Positions 1 through 10,855 of a stretch of 64,000 bases of DNA are shown here, in pieces. The DNA is from Thysanoteuthis rhombus (Eukaryota; Mollusca; Cephalopoda; Oegopsida; Thysanoteuthidae), in the NCBI GenBank assembly GCA_963457665.1, contig OY735203.1, positions 22,334,174 to 22,398,173 on the forward strand, in the 5' to 3' direction. The notes under the pieces were generated by a model, which saw only the letters and a program-made list of their open reading frames with translations, did no database searches and was not told the DNA's origin. Made by a program: the position numbers and the translations under genes. The first letter of the stretch is position 1, and the number at the start of each line of letters is the position of its first letter.

Positions 1-500
1 CCATGTTTGATGTTGTTTTAGTTTTCAGAAGAGACAAGAATACGTGTATCCAATGCAATTCGGTCGCAGCAACATAATGACGTTCCTGAGATTGTAACAA
101 AGGAATAATGAATAAAATAGCAAGGACATAGAAACAAAAGTAATTAATATTATCCGACGTGGAAAGAAAAGAGAGGACATGATTGAGAGAGAGAAATATC
201 TTTTAACTCAGATAGGAACGCTGTACTTATGCATGTACTCTGGTTCAACAGATTTGATTCAAAATGACATTCTCAGAAATACACAAGCACAACAATAACT
301 CCCTAGTTTAATGATAAAAAAGGCATTTTTCATCATTTATTAGGTTTTTCAGCATATACGTTTCTGTGTTAATACATTTAATTCTTTGATAAATAAAAAT
401 CACTCAGGTGAAAAAACTACACAGCAATAACATCTTTCATTTTTATAGTCCACTACGTATCATTTAGCCAGACTATAATGATGATTAGATGACGAATACT
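1..500. other. AT-rich unique DNA, nothing recognised
   Basis: I see no coding frame with family motifs, no RNA gene and no long repeat here. Only short A and T runs are present. Confidence 0.5.
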
Positions 501-504
501 CTTG

Positions 505-600
505 GGATACAGTAGGGCTCAGACAGTAATGTACGTGGCCGAATGATCGAGTTCTCATCTCTGGTTCTGTAGGCCTCGGTTCGATCTGAGGTGAATCTAG
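505..600 (+). mobile_element. tRNA-derived SINE head (decayed)
   Basis: A box-A-like stretch (GGGCTCAGACAGTAATGT, from about 515) is followed 40 to 50 bases later by a box-B/T-arm-like stretch at about 572-591. There, CCTC and GAGG flank GGTTCGATC. This order and spacing is that of an internal RNA polymerase III promoter from a tRNA-derived SINE. The flanking acceptor strands are not recognisable, so it is a decayed SINE rather than a tRNA gene. The SINE body downstream is not delimited. Confidence 0.55.
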
Positions 601-689
601 AAAAAATATGGGAATGGTACGCAAAGCCCCACCACAATCCACTAAGCTTTCAGCTAGAAAAAAATTGATTCAGAAAACTCTCTTCAATG

Positions 690-1070
690 ATAATAGGTTA
701 CGGCTAGTCTACGTTGACTTCACCTGTTCGCGTAACATCACTACCGTTAACCGACCTCGAGCCTCAGTTGGATGACCATTGGGGAATTTAAGCTGCAGGA
801 TGACGCTTGTATTGGCCTGGTAAGCCGGGGGGTACGTATAATTAACAACTGCTCGTGTGTACCAAACCCTTGGAGAGGGTAAAAGCGGGGAACAATGATA
901 ATACGATATACATATATACATCAATCAATGACGAAAGGAAAAAGAAGTTAACATGTAAAAGCTATCGTGAGCATAATGTAGCTCGATCAGGCTGGGCAAG
1001 CCAGGAGTGGGTCTTACTAATAACTGCCCGTGCACAACAAGGACGATCCTCTAATATAGCAGTCCAGGGA
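690..1070. mobile_element. SINE body fragments, family shared with 56.4 and 61.2 kb
   Basis: Two adjacent fragments end in the same motif, approximately TTAATAACTGCCCGTGTACC, near 840-860 and 1014-1035. Related forms occur near 26150, 56610 and 61400. A GGCCTGG/GGCTGGGCAAG segment precedes the motif both here and near 61480. The recurring order at several sites supports an interspersed SINE family, with two copies or a broken tandem here. The open frames at 709-924 and 855-1097 have no protein family signature. Confidence 0.45.
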
Positions 1071-1480
1071 CTCATAATCTTTCATTCAAAACTGTAATAA
1101 CGTGAATCGTTTTAGGGCATATATTCCCATTCCTCTCTATCACCTGCGTGTCGACTTTAGATAAAGTGTGCCATCTGCAATCGGTATGCATTCATAACCA
1201 TTCCTCCGGGCTGGTAAAGATTCGCATGCCTTACACAAGTGACGTTCTGTCTTGAAATATGGACCGTAATGCTATGTTCATTAACTATTTCTCTTTTTCC
1301 TGAGGTACCACACGATATTGCATAAAAAAAAAGAGATAGCATCTTGATTTAATGACGAAACACGAGAAAGGTAGGGAAGAACCCGATAGGAAATGGGATA
1401 TGTCAAAAAGTCAATAAAAAAAAACTGCTGCTGATTGAATTCGTGGGTTCAAAAGAGAGAGAAAGCCAGACAAAAGGTGT
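1070..1480. other. Unassigned AT-rich DNA
   Basis: A CCGGGCTGGTAAAGA-like phrase near 1208 resembles one near 56909 and may be a SINE scrap. Nothing else is supportable. Confidence 0.4.
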
Positions 1481-1484
1481 TACC

Positions 1485-1542
1485 AGAGAGAGAGAGAGAG
1501 AGGGGCTGTGTATGAGCGAAAAAGCTAAGAGAACGTTTTGTT

Positions 1543-1617
<75 letters not shown>

Positions 1618-1618
1618 G
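1485..1618. repeat. (GA)n microsatellite, two blocks
   Basis: A short GA block lies at 1485-1502 and a longer one at 1548-1618, broken by single A insertions. The RE-rich and SL-rich open frames over it on both strands are repeat translations, not genes. Confidence 0.95.
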
Positions 1619-1799
1619 AATATCGAAGAGATCAGAGGGGAAATGGCAGAAGTTGATGCAGTAAATGCAAAGCTTATCTTGATAAAGTGTAGAAAGAAAA
1701 ATCCAAATGGCATTGGTTGGAAGATACAATTGAGGGTTATTGAGGGGGAAAAAGAAAAGAAAACGGATATGGGCAGATTATTAGATACGTGAACAGACT

Positions 1800-3960
1800 G
1801 GAAAGATAAATAGATCTGTTCCAGTACTATCTCCGAACTTAACCAGAGCCGAGTTCGGTCAGATTCTGTAAGCATTTGGGAGTCATACTAAAAGTCTCCT
1901 GCAGTGATCTCATTGATCCTCTAAAGAGGAGACCGATCTCTACAGTATTCCTAAAAAAACGCAAGCTAGAGGCACAACCGACCCCTGGCTGCTCAGGAAA
2001 AAAAATAAATGAATGAATCGAAAGGAAGTGATGGGAGGGATATCGATAAAGTGTATTGATAGAAGGAACGGAAGAAAAGATCGAACCAAAAACCTCAAGA
2101 GAAGAAAGAGACGAGGGACATCCGAGGATATAATTTAGATTGAACAACAAAATTGACATAATTCAGGGTTTGCCGCCTCAGAAAAAGCAGTTACCTCCCT
2201 TAAGTATCTCAAGTATTTGGATTTTATGTCTCTTTTTTTTGCTTTTCCGACCAGTTTATATTATCATATTTACTATTTTATGAGACTCGGTGTTACCGTG
2301 GTCCGGCTGTAATCTCTTTATTTCGGTTTTTCGTTTTATTTCTTGTTCTTTCTTATTGTGATTTTTTCCCCGTGTCTTTTCCATTTTTATCTTCTCTTCT
2401 CGTCCCCTCATAGACTCATCAGTTCCATATGCAATAAAACGGCAAGCGATACAGTCCAGTATTGCTGGGAAGAACCAACGCCGCGTCATGGAAGAACTTT
2501 GCAATGATAAAAGGCAGACACCGCACAAAGACGGATACTGCACACGCAGAGGAAAAAGAAATTGTCAGTGAAATAAGAAAACAAACTTCAAACAAGTCAT
2601 TGGTATCGTCATTCTCTTATCATCATTTTCCCTCATATTCCACCTCAATTACAATGTCTCATTGAGGTCCACGTACATGATTCCATTCGCCCTTCTGCAT
2701 CGTCTTTATATTGGTGAATTCTTAATTTTTCATCCCAATATATTTCTGCCAGGTTTAACATTTTATTATCTCTCAATTTTAACAATAATTGTGTGATAAC
2801 TTTTACCACTTTTTCCTAATATTTGAATGATCATACAATAAAATTGACAAAACAAAATTTAAAATCTTTTTTGTATTGTATATGGATATGACTGATGTGA
2901 GGGCTTCATGTGCCGTGGGTTAGATTTCAAATCCCCCCTCCTGTTTGCTCTATCTTCTTTAAAAATCGTCTACCCAGTTCGGCGAAATGGTAGCGCTGGT
3001 CCTGTACATAAATGTGCAGAAGAGAGTCGGGTACATACATTTGATCTAATGTTCTATTCTTATCATTTGTTACTGCTGTCTTAGTTTCACTGAAGAAAAG
3101 AATTGTTTTCTGGAAACCATATAAAAGGCAGACATAATTCTGTAGCTCTGGGGAGATTCCTATGCAGAGTGAGATATTTCTTCTTTTGGTATGCAGCAAT
3201 ATGGTGGTCTTATTGCATTGTCTGCTTAGAATATCGGGCATTTATTCATTGGTTTTCTGTCGCGTTAATGGATGCAATTATTCTATATTATCATTAAAAT
3301 ACCCCTGAATATGTACCCATATACAAATATATGTACACATGTACACGTATATATTTATAAACACACACATGAATGGCTATATGCTAGCATACGGAAATAT
3401 TTTAACAGCAATGCAATCAAAACTATCTCTCGAATTTAATCACAAGAAAATAGTACAAAAGATGAAAATAGATCCTTAAAATTCATAAAAGATTCCTCAG
3501 TTGATTTTAAATTGTAGAAACAAACAATCAGGAAAATTATATGAAATGGGTTCCCTTGTAATACTTGAGGTTGATGGGTATTTAATAAAATCGTTCCTTC
3601 ATCAAATCTGTTTTTCAAAGTATTTTAAGATTTTTTTGATGATTGTTTGATGGGAAAGTGTTCACTTTTAGCAGGCTTAAGCTTTGACCATCCCTCCTTG
3701 GGCTGTACAAATCCAATTACTATTTACCATAAGTGACAGAGGTGACACGCATCCCCAGTTAGATCTCTTACTACACCGTGCACTATTAACGATAGCATAG
3801 GGAGGAATGGGTTCCTGAATTCGTGCGAGGTGAACTCAAAAACTCCCAGTCAGCGCTTACACTCAAATCCTATAGTTCATTATTCGTGCCTGTCTTCTGC
3901 TAAGCCAAACTGTACCTGATGTTTGACTGATATAAATAAATCACTGCTTGAACTTCTCAA
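1800..3960. other. Unassigned DNA
   Basis: Frames of about 104-106 codons at 1839-2159 and 2927-3241 (minus strand) show no recognisable domain or family motif. Small inverted or SINE-like phrases occur near 1850-1980 and 3730-3850 but cannot be assigned to a family. Confidence 0.4.
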
Positions 3961-3975
3961 TTGACACCGCTCTTT

Positions 3976-4103
3976 GTCAGGTTGTATGCGCTGAAACATC
4001 GTTTTTTGTCAGATGGTATGCGCAGAGACATCGTTCCCAGTCAGATGGAACGTGAAGAACATCATTCCTTGTCAGATGGTATGTTCAGGGACATCATCAA
4101 TCC
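3976..4103. repeat. Minisatellite, 31-32 bp unit, about 4 copies
   Basis: The phrase GTCAG(A/G)TGGTATG recurs at 3976, 4008, 4040 and 4071, giving periods of 32, 32 and 31 bases. Each unit also carries a GACATC/AACATC core. The units have diverged by several substitutions. Confidence 0.85.
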
Positions 4104-4109
4104 TTAGGC

Positions 4110-5740
4110 CTATTTTCATGGTCTCAAGTGACATGTGTATCCACAATACTTCATCATAAATCATGGTACTATTTTTTGATCCCTGAGAAACTCTAACACT
4201 GACTGCCATCACTGACTGATTGATTGGCTGACAAACCGAAATTGTAATTACATACCTTGCTCAGTGTTGTCATTTTTTTGCCGTTTTTCACCTATTTGTT
4301 TCTGGTTGCATATTGGTTTTAGAATAACCATTGAAATTGTTTAAAAGCTGTAATCATTCATTCAATTCATCATGATGAAATAATAATTGTTTTGTTAATT
4401 TATTAATACTTTTATCTTTCAAATGCTGAAATATTTGGTAACGTTTATGGAGAATACATTATATTTCCTGGATTTGGGGATAGAATACAGTTGGCAAAAA
4501 TATGGAACGGCTTGAAGCTGTTCACCAGGCTGATTTACTTAACATCAAAAATGCCACTCACAAATATAACACAAAGAAATGGGTACCTAATAGCTGAACA
4601 TTCTTCCTCAATGGAATATACCTCAAAGAAAATGAATCATAGATCTGCATTGGTGAATGCAATGATGTTGCAATTCTTTTCCCGGTGTCTTTCGAATGAA
4701 ATGTATAGAGATGACTGCCTGGAGAAAAAAGAAGCAAATTCTCCCATTCAATTATAAATACTAAGTTTCATGTCAGGTAAAGGACAAAAAAAAAAAAAAA
4801 AAAGATGGTAGTGATTTCCCTTATAATCGATATACTATTGGTTTAGAGAGTTTTCAATGACACTTCTTTTCATTTCATTGATAGAAAATATTTGATGATG
4901 ATGAGTCATGTTTAAGGATGATACACATCTTGCCACAATGCAAAGATTGTTAGCACTTTTTCACCGTAAAGGAGTATTGACTCACTGATATAGTCGGTGA
5001 ACAGTCAGAATCTGAATTGAATTGACTATTCCAGTACAAAATCAAAAGAGAAATATCCATAGCAAGGCTCACTCCTGCAAAGCTGAAATTTCAACAATTT
5101 ATCGAAAGAGCTTAAACCAACCTGGTGTATAAAATGGTGTTTGTTAGGGGAATACATATTTCAAAAATTTTCAAATAATTCAGGCAGTCATAAAAGCTCA
5201 GGGGAGGAGCAACAAATTATTCTGGTCCTTTTTTATATTTCCACTATGCATCAGAAGACTGACCAACATTTTCCCCTCAACGATGAAAACTTATCCACCT
5301 CATAACTGAAATGAGGTACTCACCGTTGTTTCTTTGTACATTTCTGTTGGCTTCAAAGCTTCAACAATTTCAATGTTTTTATCCTCGTTCTCTCTACTCA
5401 ACCCAAACGATATTTACACACTGAATGCATTTACTTTTGTGAGATGTTTTGATTTAGAAAATATATTCAGGTTATGTGGTTAGTATAAATGGATAAACGC
5501 ATGAATTTGTATGTATCAAAAGGAATATGGATGAATGGATTCCATTCTTTGTGTATGAGGGAGGAACTGGCACTTTGATATGGAATAATAGGGAAGAGCC
5601 GGTTTTTTTAATAGCTTTGTAATACTGGGTCACTATATCAGTGCTCAAGTGTTTATACAATGGTGTGTCAAATTGTACATTTTTTTGTAAGAGAACAAAT
5701 GTCCACTATCAGAGCAAAAATATCCGATACATTTTAAAAT
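4110..5740. other. Unassigned AT-rich DNA
   Basis: A poly-A run of about 18 bases lies near 4787-4804 and could mark an old retroposition tail, but no element body is recognised beside it. Open frames here are short and featureless. Confidence 0.4.
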
Positions 5741-5742
5741 TT

Positions 5743-5845
5743 CATCATCATCATCATAAGTAGCAGCAAATATTTAGCATCTATCCTTTGAGATTCAGTA
5801 GGCCTCTATATCATGGGCGTTGCAGAAGCACAAGTGCACATAAAG
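5743..5845 (-). mobile_element. Possible short 3' fragment of RTE-like LINE with (CAT)n tail
   Basis: A (CAT)5 run near 5743 is followed at 5814-5830 by ATGGGCGTTGCAGAAGC. This resembles ATGGGCATCGCAGAGCC at the 27.48 kb LINE copy and the matching segment near 22945. The layout is that of a minus-strand LINE 3' end with a trinucleotide tail. The homologous part is short, so this is weak. Confidence 0.3.
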
Positions 5846-5849
5846 ATCG

Positions 5850-8580
5850 ATATATCTTCCTGCCTTAACACATAGCCGCAAAAAGCAGACACATACGTAT
5901 ACACATATCCACTTTGACTCATATTTATTTTCGATTATTCTATTTTTAAAAAATCAACAGAAAAATGATTCTGAGATTCAATATAAAAATCTATCCCCAC
6001 CTTAATATCACATTCCTTCTACCTTTTAATTCAAAAATACAAATCCATTACGACCATATAAAAAGTTGCCTTTCTCTAAAAAACATTTACTCAATCCTGA
6101 GTTCTGTCTTTTTTTTTTTTAAAAAAAAAAGGTTCACCAATTTAAACTGTCTAGTTATAGAATCTTAAGTCAGCGTCTCTCCGGAAATACAGAAAAAAAC
6201 AACAACGAAAATCAAAAACGAAAAAAAAAAACGAATCATCAGAAATGCAACCCAATAACGAAACTGGAAGAAAAGGCAATTTTGAAAAACAAAAAAAAAA
6301 ACAAAAGAAAAGAAAAAAACACAGGTATAAATGCAATTTGCGACACTTTCTCCTCTGTATATCTGGCAAATTCTACTTTGACGCTCCGTGAATGTGCAGC
6401 ACTCTCTTCATGTGTGTCTGTCAAAAGATGCCTAAATAGACAGTCAACTTTCCGCTGGCGTAATTTCAATCAACTTTTTCCGTGTAATCAATTCAACTTC
6501 AATCTTCGTAAACCGTCTTGTTCCCAAATCCAATTTCAACTCCGAAACATTCTTCTATCTCCAGGCAATGTAACTTACTCAATTACAAACGGACTCCTAT
6601 CCGTGCCGTCCATAAAAAAGGCTTTACCTGTGAAACACCGAGGCAAAACTGTTGTCTAATCTTCGACGCATGTGATATCCAGCCATCAATTGACGCACCC
6701 AAATTATTAGTGACGTTGCAAAAAATATCCAGCTTCCATTTATCACAACCATTGGGAGGAGCACATTAAAAAGTGAACTGCACCTGCCAGAAAAAAATCT
6801 GAAAATTGTCATGAAAATAGATCTGAGAACGCATACGTGTAGAAATTGTAGTTATAGCATTAGTAAAACTACCAAAAAATATCATTTGAGAGAGAACAAT
6901 TAAAACGAAAAAACGATGCAAAGAAAAGTGTTTTTGAGGTCCAGTTGATCTAGTATGAATTTTTTTGTTTTTCTCATAGAATTTTTTCTGATTAGCTATT
7001 ATATGTTTGTTTTACATTTTTCTAATCTTTTGATCATTAAATCTTATTTTTCTCTCTTTTGTTTGAATATATCAGCAATTTCTTTATTTACTGTGTGTGC
7101 ATTCTTTTTTTTTCTATTGTGTAAATATACGTGTAACGCATGTGTTAGAGTATTGTCTACCTTTGAAATCTTCTTCATTCTGTGTGTAACATTTCTTTTT
7201 CTGTGAACATTAGTGACAAATCAGTGCATGCAAAATGTATAAGACAGTCCGTCCTGAGTAGTTTCAACACAATGTAATTACACAAATATCAGTTGCGAAT
7301 CAATATTGTATACTATTTTTATATACAATCTTTTGAATTCTGCATTCCAGAAGGGACCAAAAAGTTGTCCTTAATCCATAAAAAGAATACAAATTGGTAA
7401 TCGACTGAGTAAATTGCTAAAACATGGTGTACACTTCAAAACTTGTCCTCACAAAAGAATGTAAAAGTCTAGAATGATTATGATTGAATCAAATAATCTG
7501 ATATACTGATACATACTTTGAAAAACATTCACTGCTCTAATCGAATCCACATTCAGCATTTTGAAATATGGTGTCATGAAGAATGTGCTATCTTTAAAAA
7601 TTATACTGAAAAGATTTTTCAACTCATATTTTCACCTTCGGGACTATATCGGCCTTACACAAATTCCCGTAATCATTTACGAGCCTTTCCTCGTCTGGAA
7701 ATCAATCGAAAAGAGACAACTCAACTTTATATAAGGAATGAATATCGAAAGAACCAAATGACAAAAGAAAAAAAAATGGATAATCTAATGCAAAATTTGT
7801 GAGGCCCTAAGATTACACAGGATGCCAGGTATGAAATACAGGATAATTTAAACATAAAATCACAATTACAGCAATAATAAAAGCATAAAAATAACAGATA
7901 AATACCATTTCCTTTAAGATTTCAAAAAGAATCAACTGAAACATACAAAAAACACTATCTCTAAACCGTTCATTTTTCGTATATAGACTGTGCCGTTCTA
8001 TTTCTGTGTTGCAACGTTTGCTCTTTGTAATCGTTTCACTTTCCCATTCTTTTCTAATTGTGCATCGGTGTGTAATGCGATTTTCTTTCCATTTTTACGA
8101 TCTCCTCCTAATTTTTTTCCACTTATTTTTCTTATATATGTATCTGTGTGCGTTTGTGTATTTGCAAGTGGGGTTGTGTGCGCAGACGTAAAAAACAAAA
8201 CAAAACATGGAAGCTTTCACACACATTGCTTGTTGATGTCAGTCCAATCTTCCTTTTTTTCTTTCCCGTTTCTTTTTTTCCTTTTCTTTGGTTTGGTTTG
8301 ACCATGATGTCGTCCTCGGTTCTACCTTTTTTTTACTGTCCTTTTTGCTTCGATTGCACTTGTATGTTTGTAGTGTGATTTCTGAAGGACCCGACTTCGT
8401 AGCCACAATTATATACGCTCGCCTGAGTACATCCGTCGACAGCACAAAAGCCACTACGTTGCATAATTCAGACGTACAAGTCAAGACAGTGTCCATACAC
8501 CCACGCATAAACAAAGAGATGTAAATATTTGCGCACCCACCTACATTTTGATTTTCGTTCGTCATATAAATATAGGTATA
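5850..8580. other. Unassigned AT-rich DNA with homopolymer runs
   Basis: There are A and T runs near 6108-6130, 6190-6310 and 8260-8330 and a T-rich stretch at 6955-7205. The 125-codon frame at 6282-6659 has no recognisable motif and begins in a poly-A-derived K/N stretch. I see no supportable gene. Confidence 0.4.
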
Positions 8581-8584
8581 GTAG

Positions 8585-8760
8585 AATGTGGATTCTCAAA
8601 CAAACTAGCACATGTTTCTGCCCTTATCGGGGCTCATCAAGAGTAAAAAGTTGTATGTATCGAGCACTCTATGGATTAAACCAATTGCATCTCAGAAGTT
8701 GCTTTATATTATTGATATAACATTATATTATGTTATACTGCTAGCCTGATTTGTACCACA
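8585..8760 (-). mobile_element. Dispersed repeat with hammerhead-like motif, copy 1
   Basis: On the plus strand this segment shares TGTATCGAGCA(C/T)TCTATGGA, an AT-rich middle and TTATACTGCTAGCCTG with the copy at 10540-10766. A weaker copy lies at 58665-58815. Both good copies run directly into (CA)n followed by (TA)n. The opposite end carries a hammerhead-ribozyme-like core (separate entry). Retrozymes and Penelope-like elements of animals are known to carry hammerheads in terminal repeats, so a retrozyme or PLE terminal repeat is the likeliest identity. Confidence 0.6.
8610..8641 (-). ncRNA. Hammerhead-ribozyme-like core (decayed)
   Basis: Read on the minus strand: UUGAUGA, then GCCC-CGAUAA-GGGC forming a perfect 4 bp stem II, then A, then GAAAC. 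The hammerhead core is CUGAUGA-stem II-GAAA. This copy has one C-to-U change and one extra A. AUGUG follows, compatible with the tiny stem III of PLE-type hammerheads, but an extra C precedes the expected cleavage triplet. It is probably inactive. Confidence 0.45.
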
Positions 8761-8799
<39 letters not shown>

Positions 8800-8848
8800 A
8801 CACACACACACAAACATCCACACACACACACATGCACACACACACACG

Positions 8849-8902
<54 letters not shown>

Positions 8903-8975
8903 CGCAGGAATCGTTTACAAACACGTAGAATTGTAAATTACATATATTTGCACACACACACACACACACACACAG
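8760..8975. repeat. Compound (CA)n(TA)n microsatellite
   Basis: Interrupted (CA)n runs to about 8869, then (TA)n to about 8900. After a short spacer there is a second (CA)n at 8951-8974. The first array abuts the end of the dispersed repeat at 8585-8760. Confidence 0.95.
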
Positions 8976-9039
8976 AGGTGCATATACATCGTTGCATTCA
9001 TTGGAATATTCACATATATGCAAAAATATGCACATATAT

Positions 9040-10112
9040 ACTCGCTAAAATTTGTTCCATTTGTTAAATCAACGAAAGAATTAATGAACTTAATTAAGAC
9101 ACACTTAATTTAAGTCTCCATACCTGATAATATCAAAAAAATATTTTTTTCTCTCATTTTCATTCATCATGATTTCCTTCACTTGTCCGTTCATCGTATT
9201 TTTTCTTTTGTTCTTCATCGTTTTTCCTCTTCTTCATCGCCCCAATTTTCATTTTTTCCATAACATTCCTATCATCGTTATTGCTGTTATATAGTGGGTG
9301 GAAAACACACCCGTTACTATTTTTCCCATTTTAGATTTTGTAAGCACCATCACATCCTCAATTACTGACGTCTATACAAAATTACCGATTTTTTTTCTCC
9401 GTATTGTGAGGAGATACAATCTGCTAAATAGATCCCTAATGCCAAAATTATCATAATAAATAATATATTGCTGCAATCTCCCAAGAAGGTGTCGGTGGTT
9501 AGCGGCAGTGTATGATCACATTGTCTGATATGATTATATTTATAAAGAAGAAATCTGTTTCAGTGAACTCTTAAGAATACTTGTTTGTTGGTTCTTTTTC
9601 AGTCTCTACCAACTCAATTGTATTTCAATAGAATGAGGAGGTACAATTTTCAGTACTATCATCGTATTCAAAATTATGACTCCAAATTCAGAAGTTATCA
9701 TTTATCCTACCTAAGAAGCATCTTTCCATCTTACTGTACTTATATGAAGGTCAATCTGATTGCGTATTCGCACAAATAAATAATCTAATCATTCCTAAAT
9801 TGTATTCTGTGTTCGTCGCATCTCTATATTAAATTTCTACCTAGAACAGCGTCACTAAATAGCAGCATTAATGTGATTCGAAACTTCAAGATATGACCAT
9901 CAATCAATTATAGCCTAATGTCAAACCAGTGTTGTAATTTGATATTTCAATTAAGAGTAAAATCCATAGTTTGGAGATTTGGTCCGAAAAGGCAAAATCC
10001 AAAGAACGGTAGGCATAGGACTGACAAACGCTGTTGATATATTCGTCGATCAAGGAAAACTTGTGACAAAAGTGTATATTTGTATAATCTTTTATCACTG
10101 TTGTAAACATGG

Positions 10113-10113
<1 letters not shown>
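9040..10113. other. Unassigned AT-rich DNA
   Basis: Nothing was recognised apart from short T runs. Open frames are below about 65 codons and carry no motifs. Confidence 0.45.
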
Positions 10114-10193
<80 letters not shown>

Positions 10194-10194
10194 C
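10114..10194. repeat. (TA)n microsatellite
   Basis: A nearly pure TA array of about 73 bases ends in GTATATAC. Confidence 0.97.
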
Positions 10195-10539
10195 ATCACA
10201 AAGAAATCGATGCATGATCCCACCAAAAAAATCATGAATGCCTTTTATTACTCTGAAGGTCTATTTGAAACGATAACCCATTATTACAAAATGTATGATT
10301 CGTCCTATGCAGATTGAATAGAATGAACGTAAACATATTCAACTTCCTTGCAGATGAATTAAATAAAATGTTAAAATTTGATCGTATATATAAAAAATAC
10401 AGAGAGAATATAGAGAAAATTACAGATTAAGATTCACAATAACTACGTACTAGGCTACAGACGCATTGATCGAACTTCACACATGTGGACAGCCATGCGC
10501 ATGATGTACGTATATTTATATATATATCTATATATATAT

Positions 10540-10761
10540 ATGATAGATTGTTGATTCGCAACAAAAACTATCTCATGTTTTAGCCCTCTTTGCACCTCAT
10601 CAGGCGAATTTATTTCCAGCTCTACTCTAGAACTACTCAACTCCATGAGTGAAATTTTGTATGTATCGAGCATTCTATGGAATAAATCTATTACAGTTCA
10701 GAAGTGGCTTTCTATTATTGATATATTATTATATTATGTTATACTGCTAGCCTGCTTTGTA

Positions 10762-10766
<5 letters not shown>
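10540..10766 (-). mobile_element. Dispersed repeat with hammerhead-like motif, copy 2
   Basis: Homologous to 8585-8760 along its whole length: TGTATCGAGCATTCTATGGA, TATTATTGATAT and TTATACTGCTAGCCTG. It then runs into (CA)n(TA)n exactly as copy 1 does. On the minus strand it is followed by a CTGATGAG...AAAAC motif. It lies on the 3' side of the minus-strand PLE at 12.5-14.06 kb, with the mariner between them, so it could be that element's terminal repeat. Confidence 0.6.
10571..10604 (-). ncRNA. Hammerhead-like core, degenerate copy
   Basis: The minus strand reads CUGAUGA (intact), then a GGUGCAAAGAGGGCU segment that no longer pairs well, then AAAAC where GAAAC is expected. Its position within the repeat matches the better motif at 8610-8641. 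The flanks AAAUUCGC and GCGAAU can pair. It is interpretable only through the other copies. Confidence 0.35.

Positions 10767-10854
<88 letters not shown>
10766..10854. repeat. Compound (CA)n(TA)n microsatellite
   Basis: (CA)n runs to about 10803, then (TA)n to 10854. The last TA touches the first base of the mariner-like terminal sequence, consistent with mariner's TA target site. Confidence 0.95.

Positions 10855-10855
<1 letters not shown>

Noticed and set aside
2890..3010. Possible tRNA-like boxes near GGTTAGATTTCAAATCCCC
   Set aside because: The box-B-like phrase precedes the only box-A-like phrase on the plus strand, which is the wrong order for a SINE head.
4787..4804. Poly-A run as a processed pseudogene tail
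   Set aside because: No coding similarity or target-site duplication could be seen in the upstream 300 bases.
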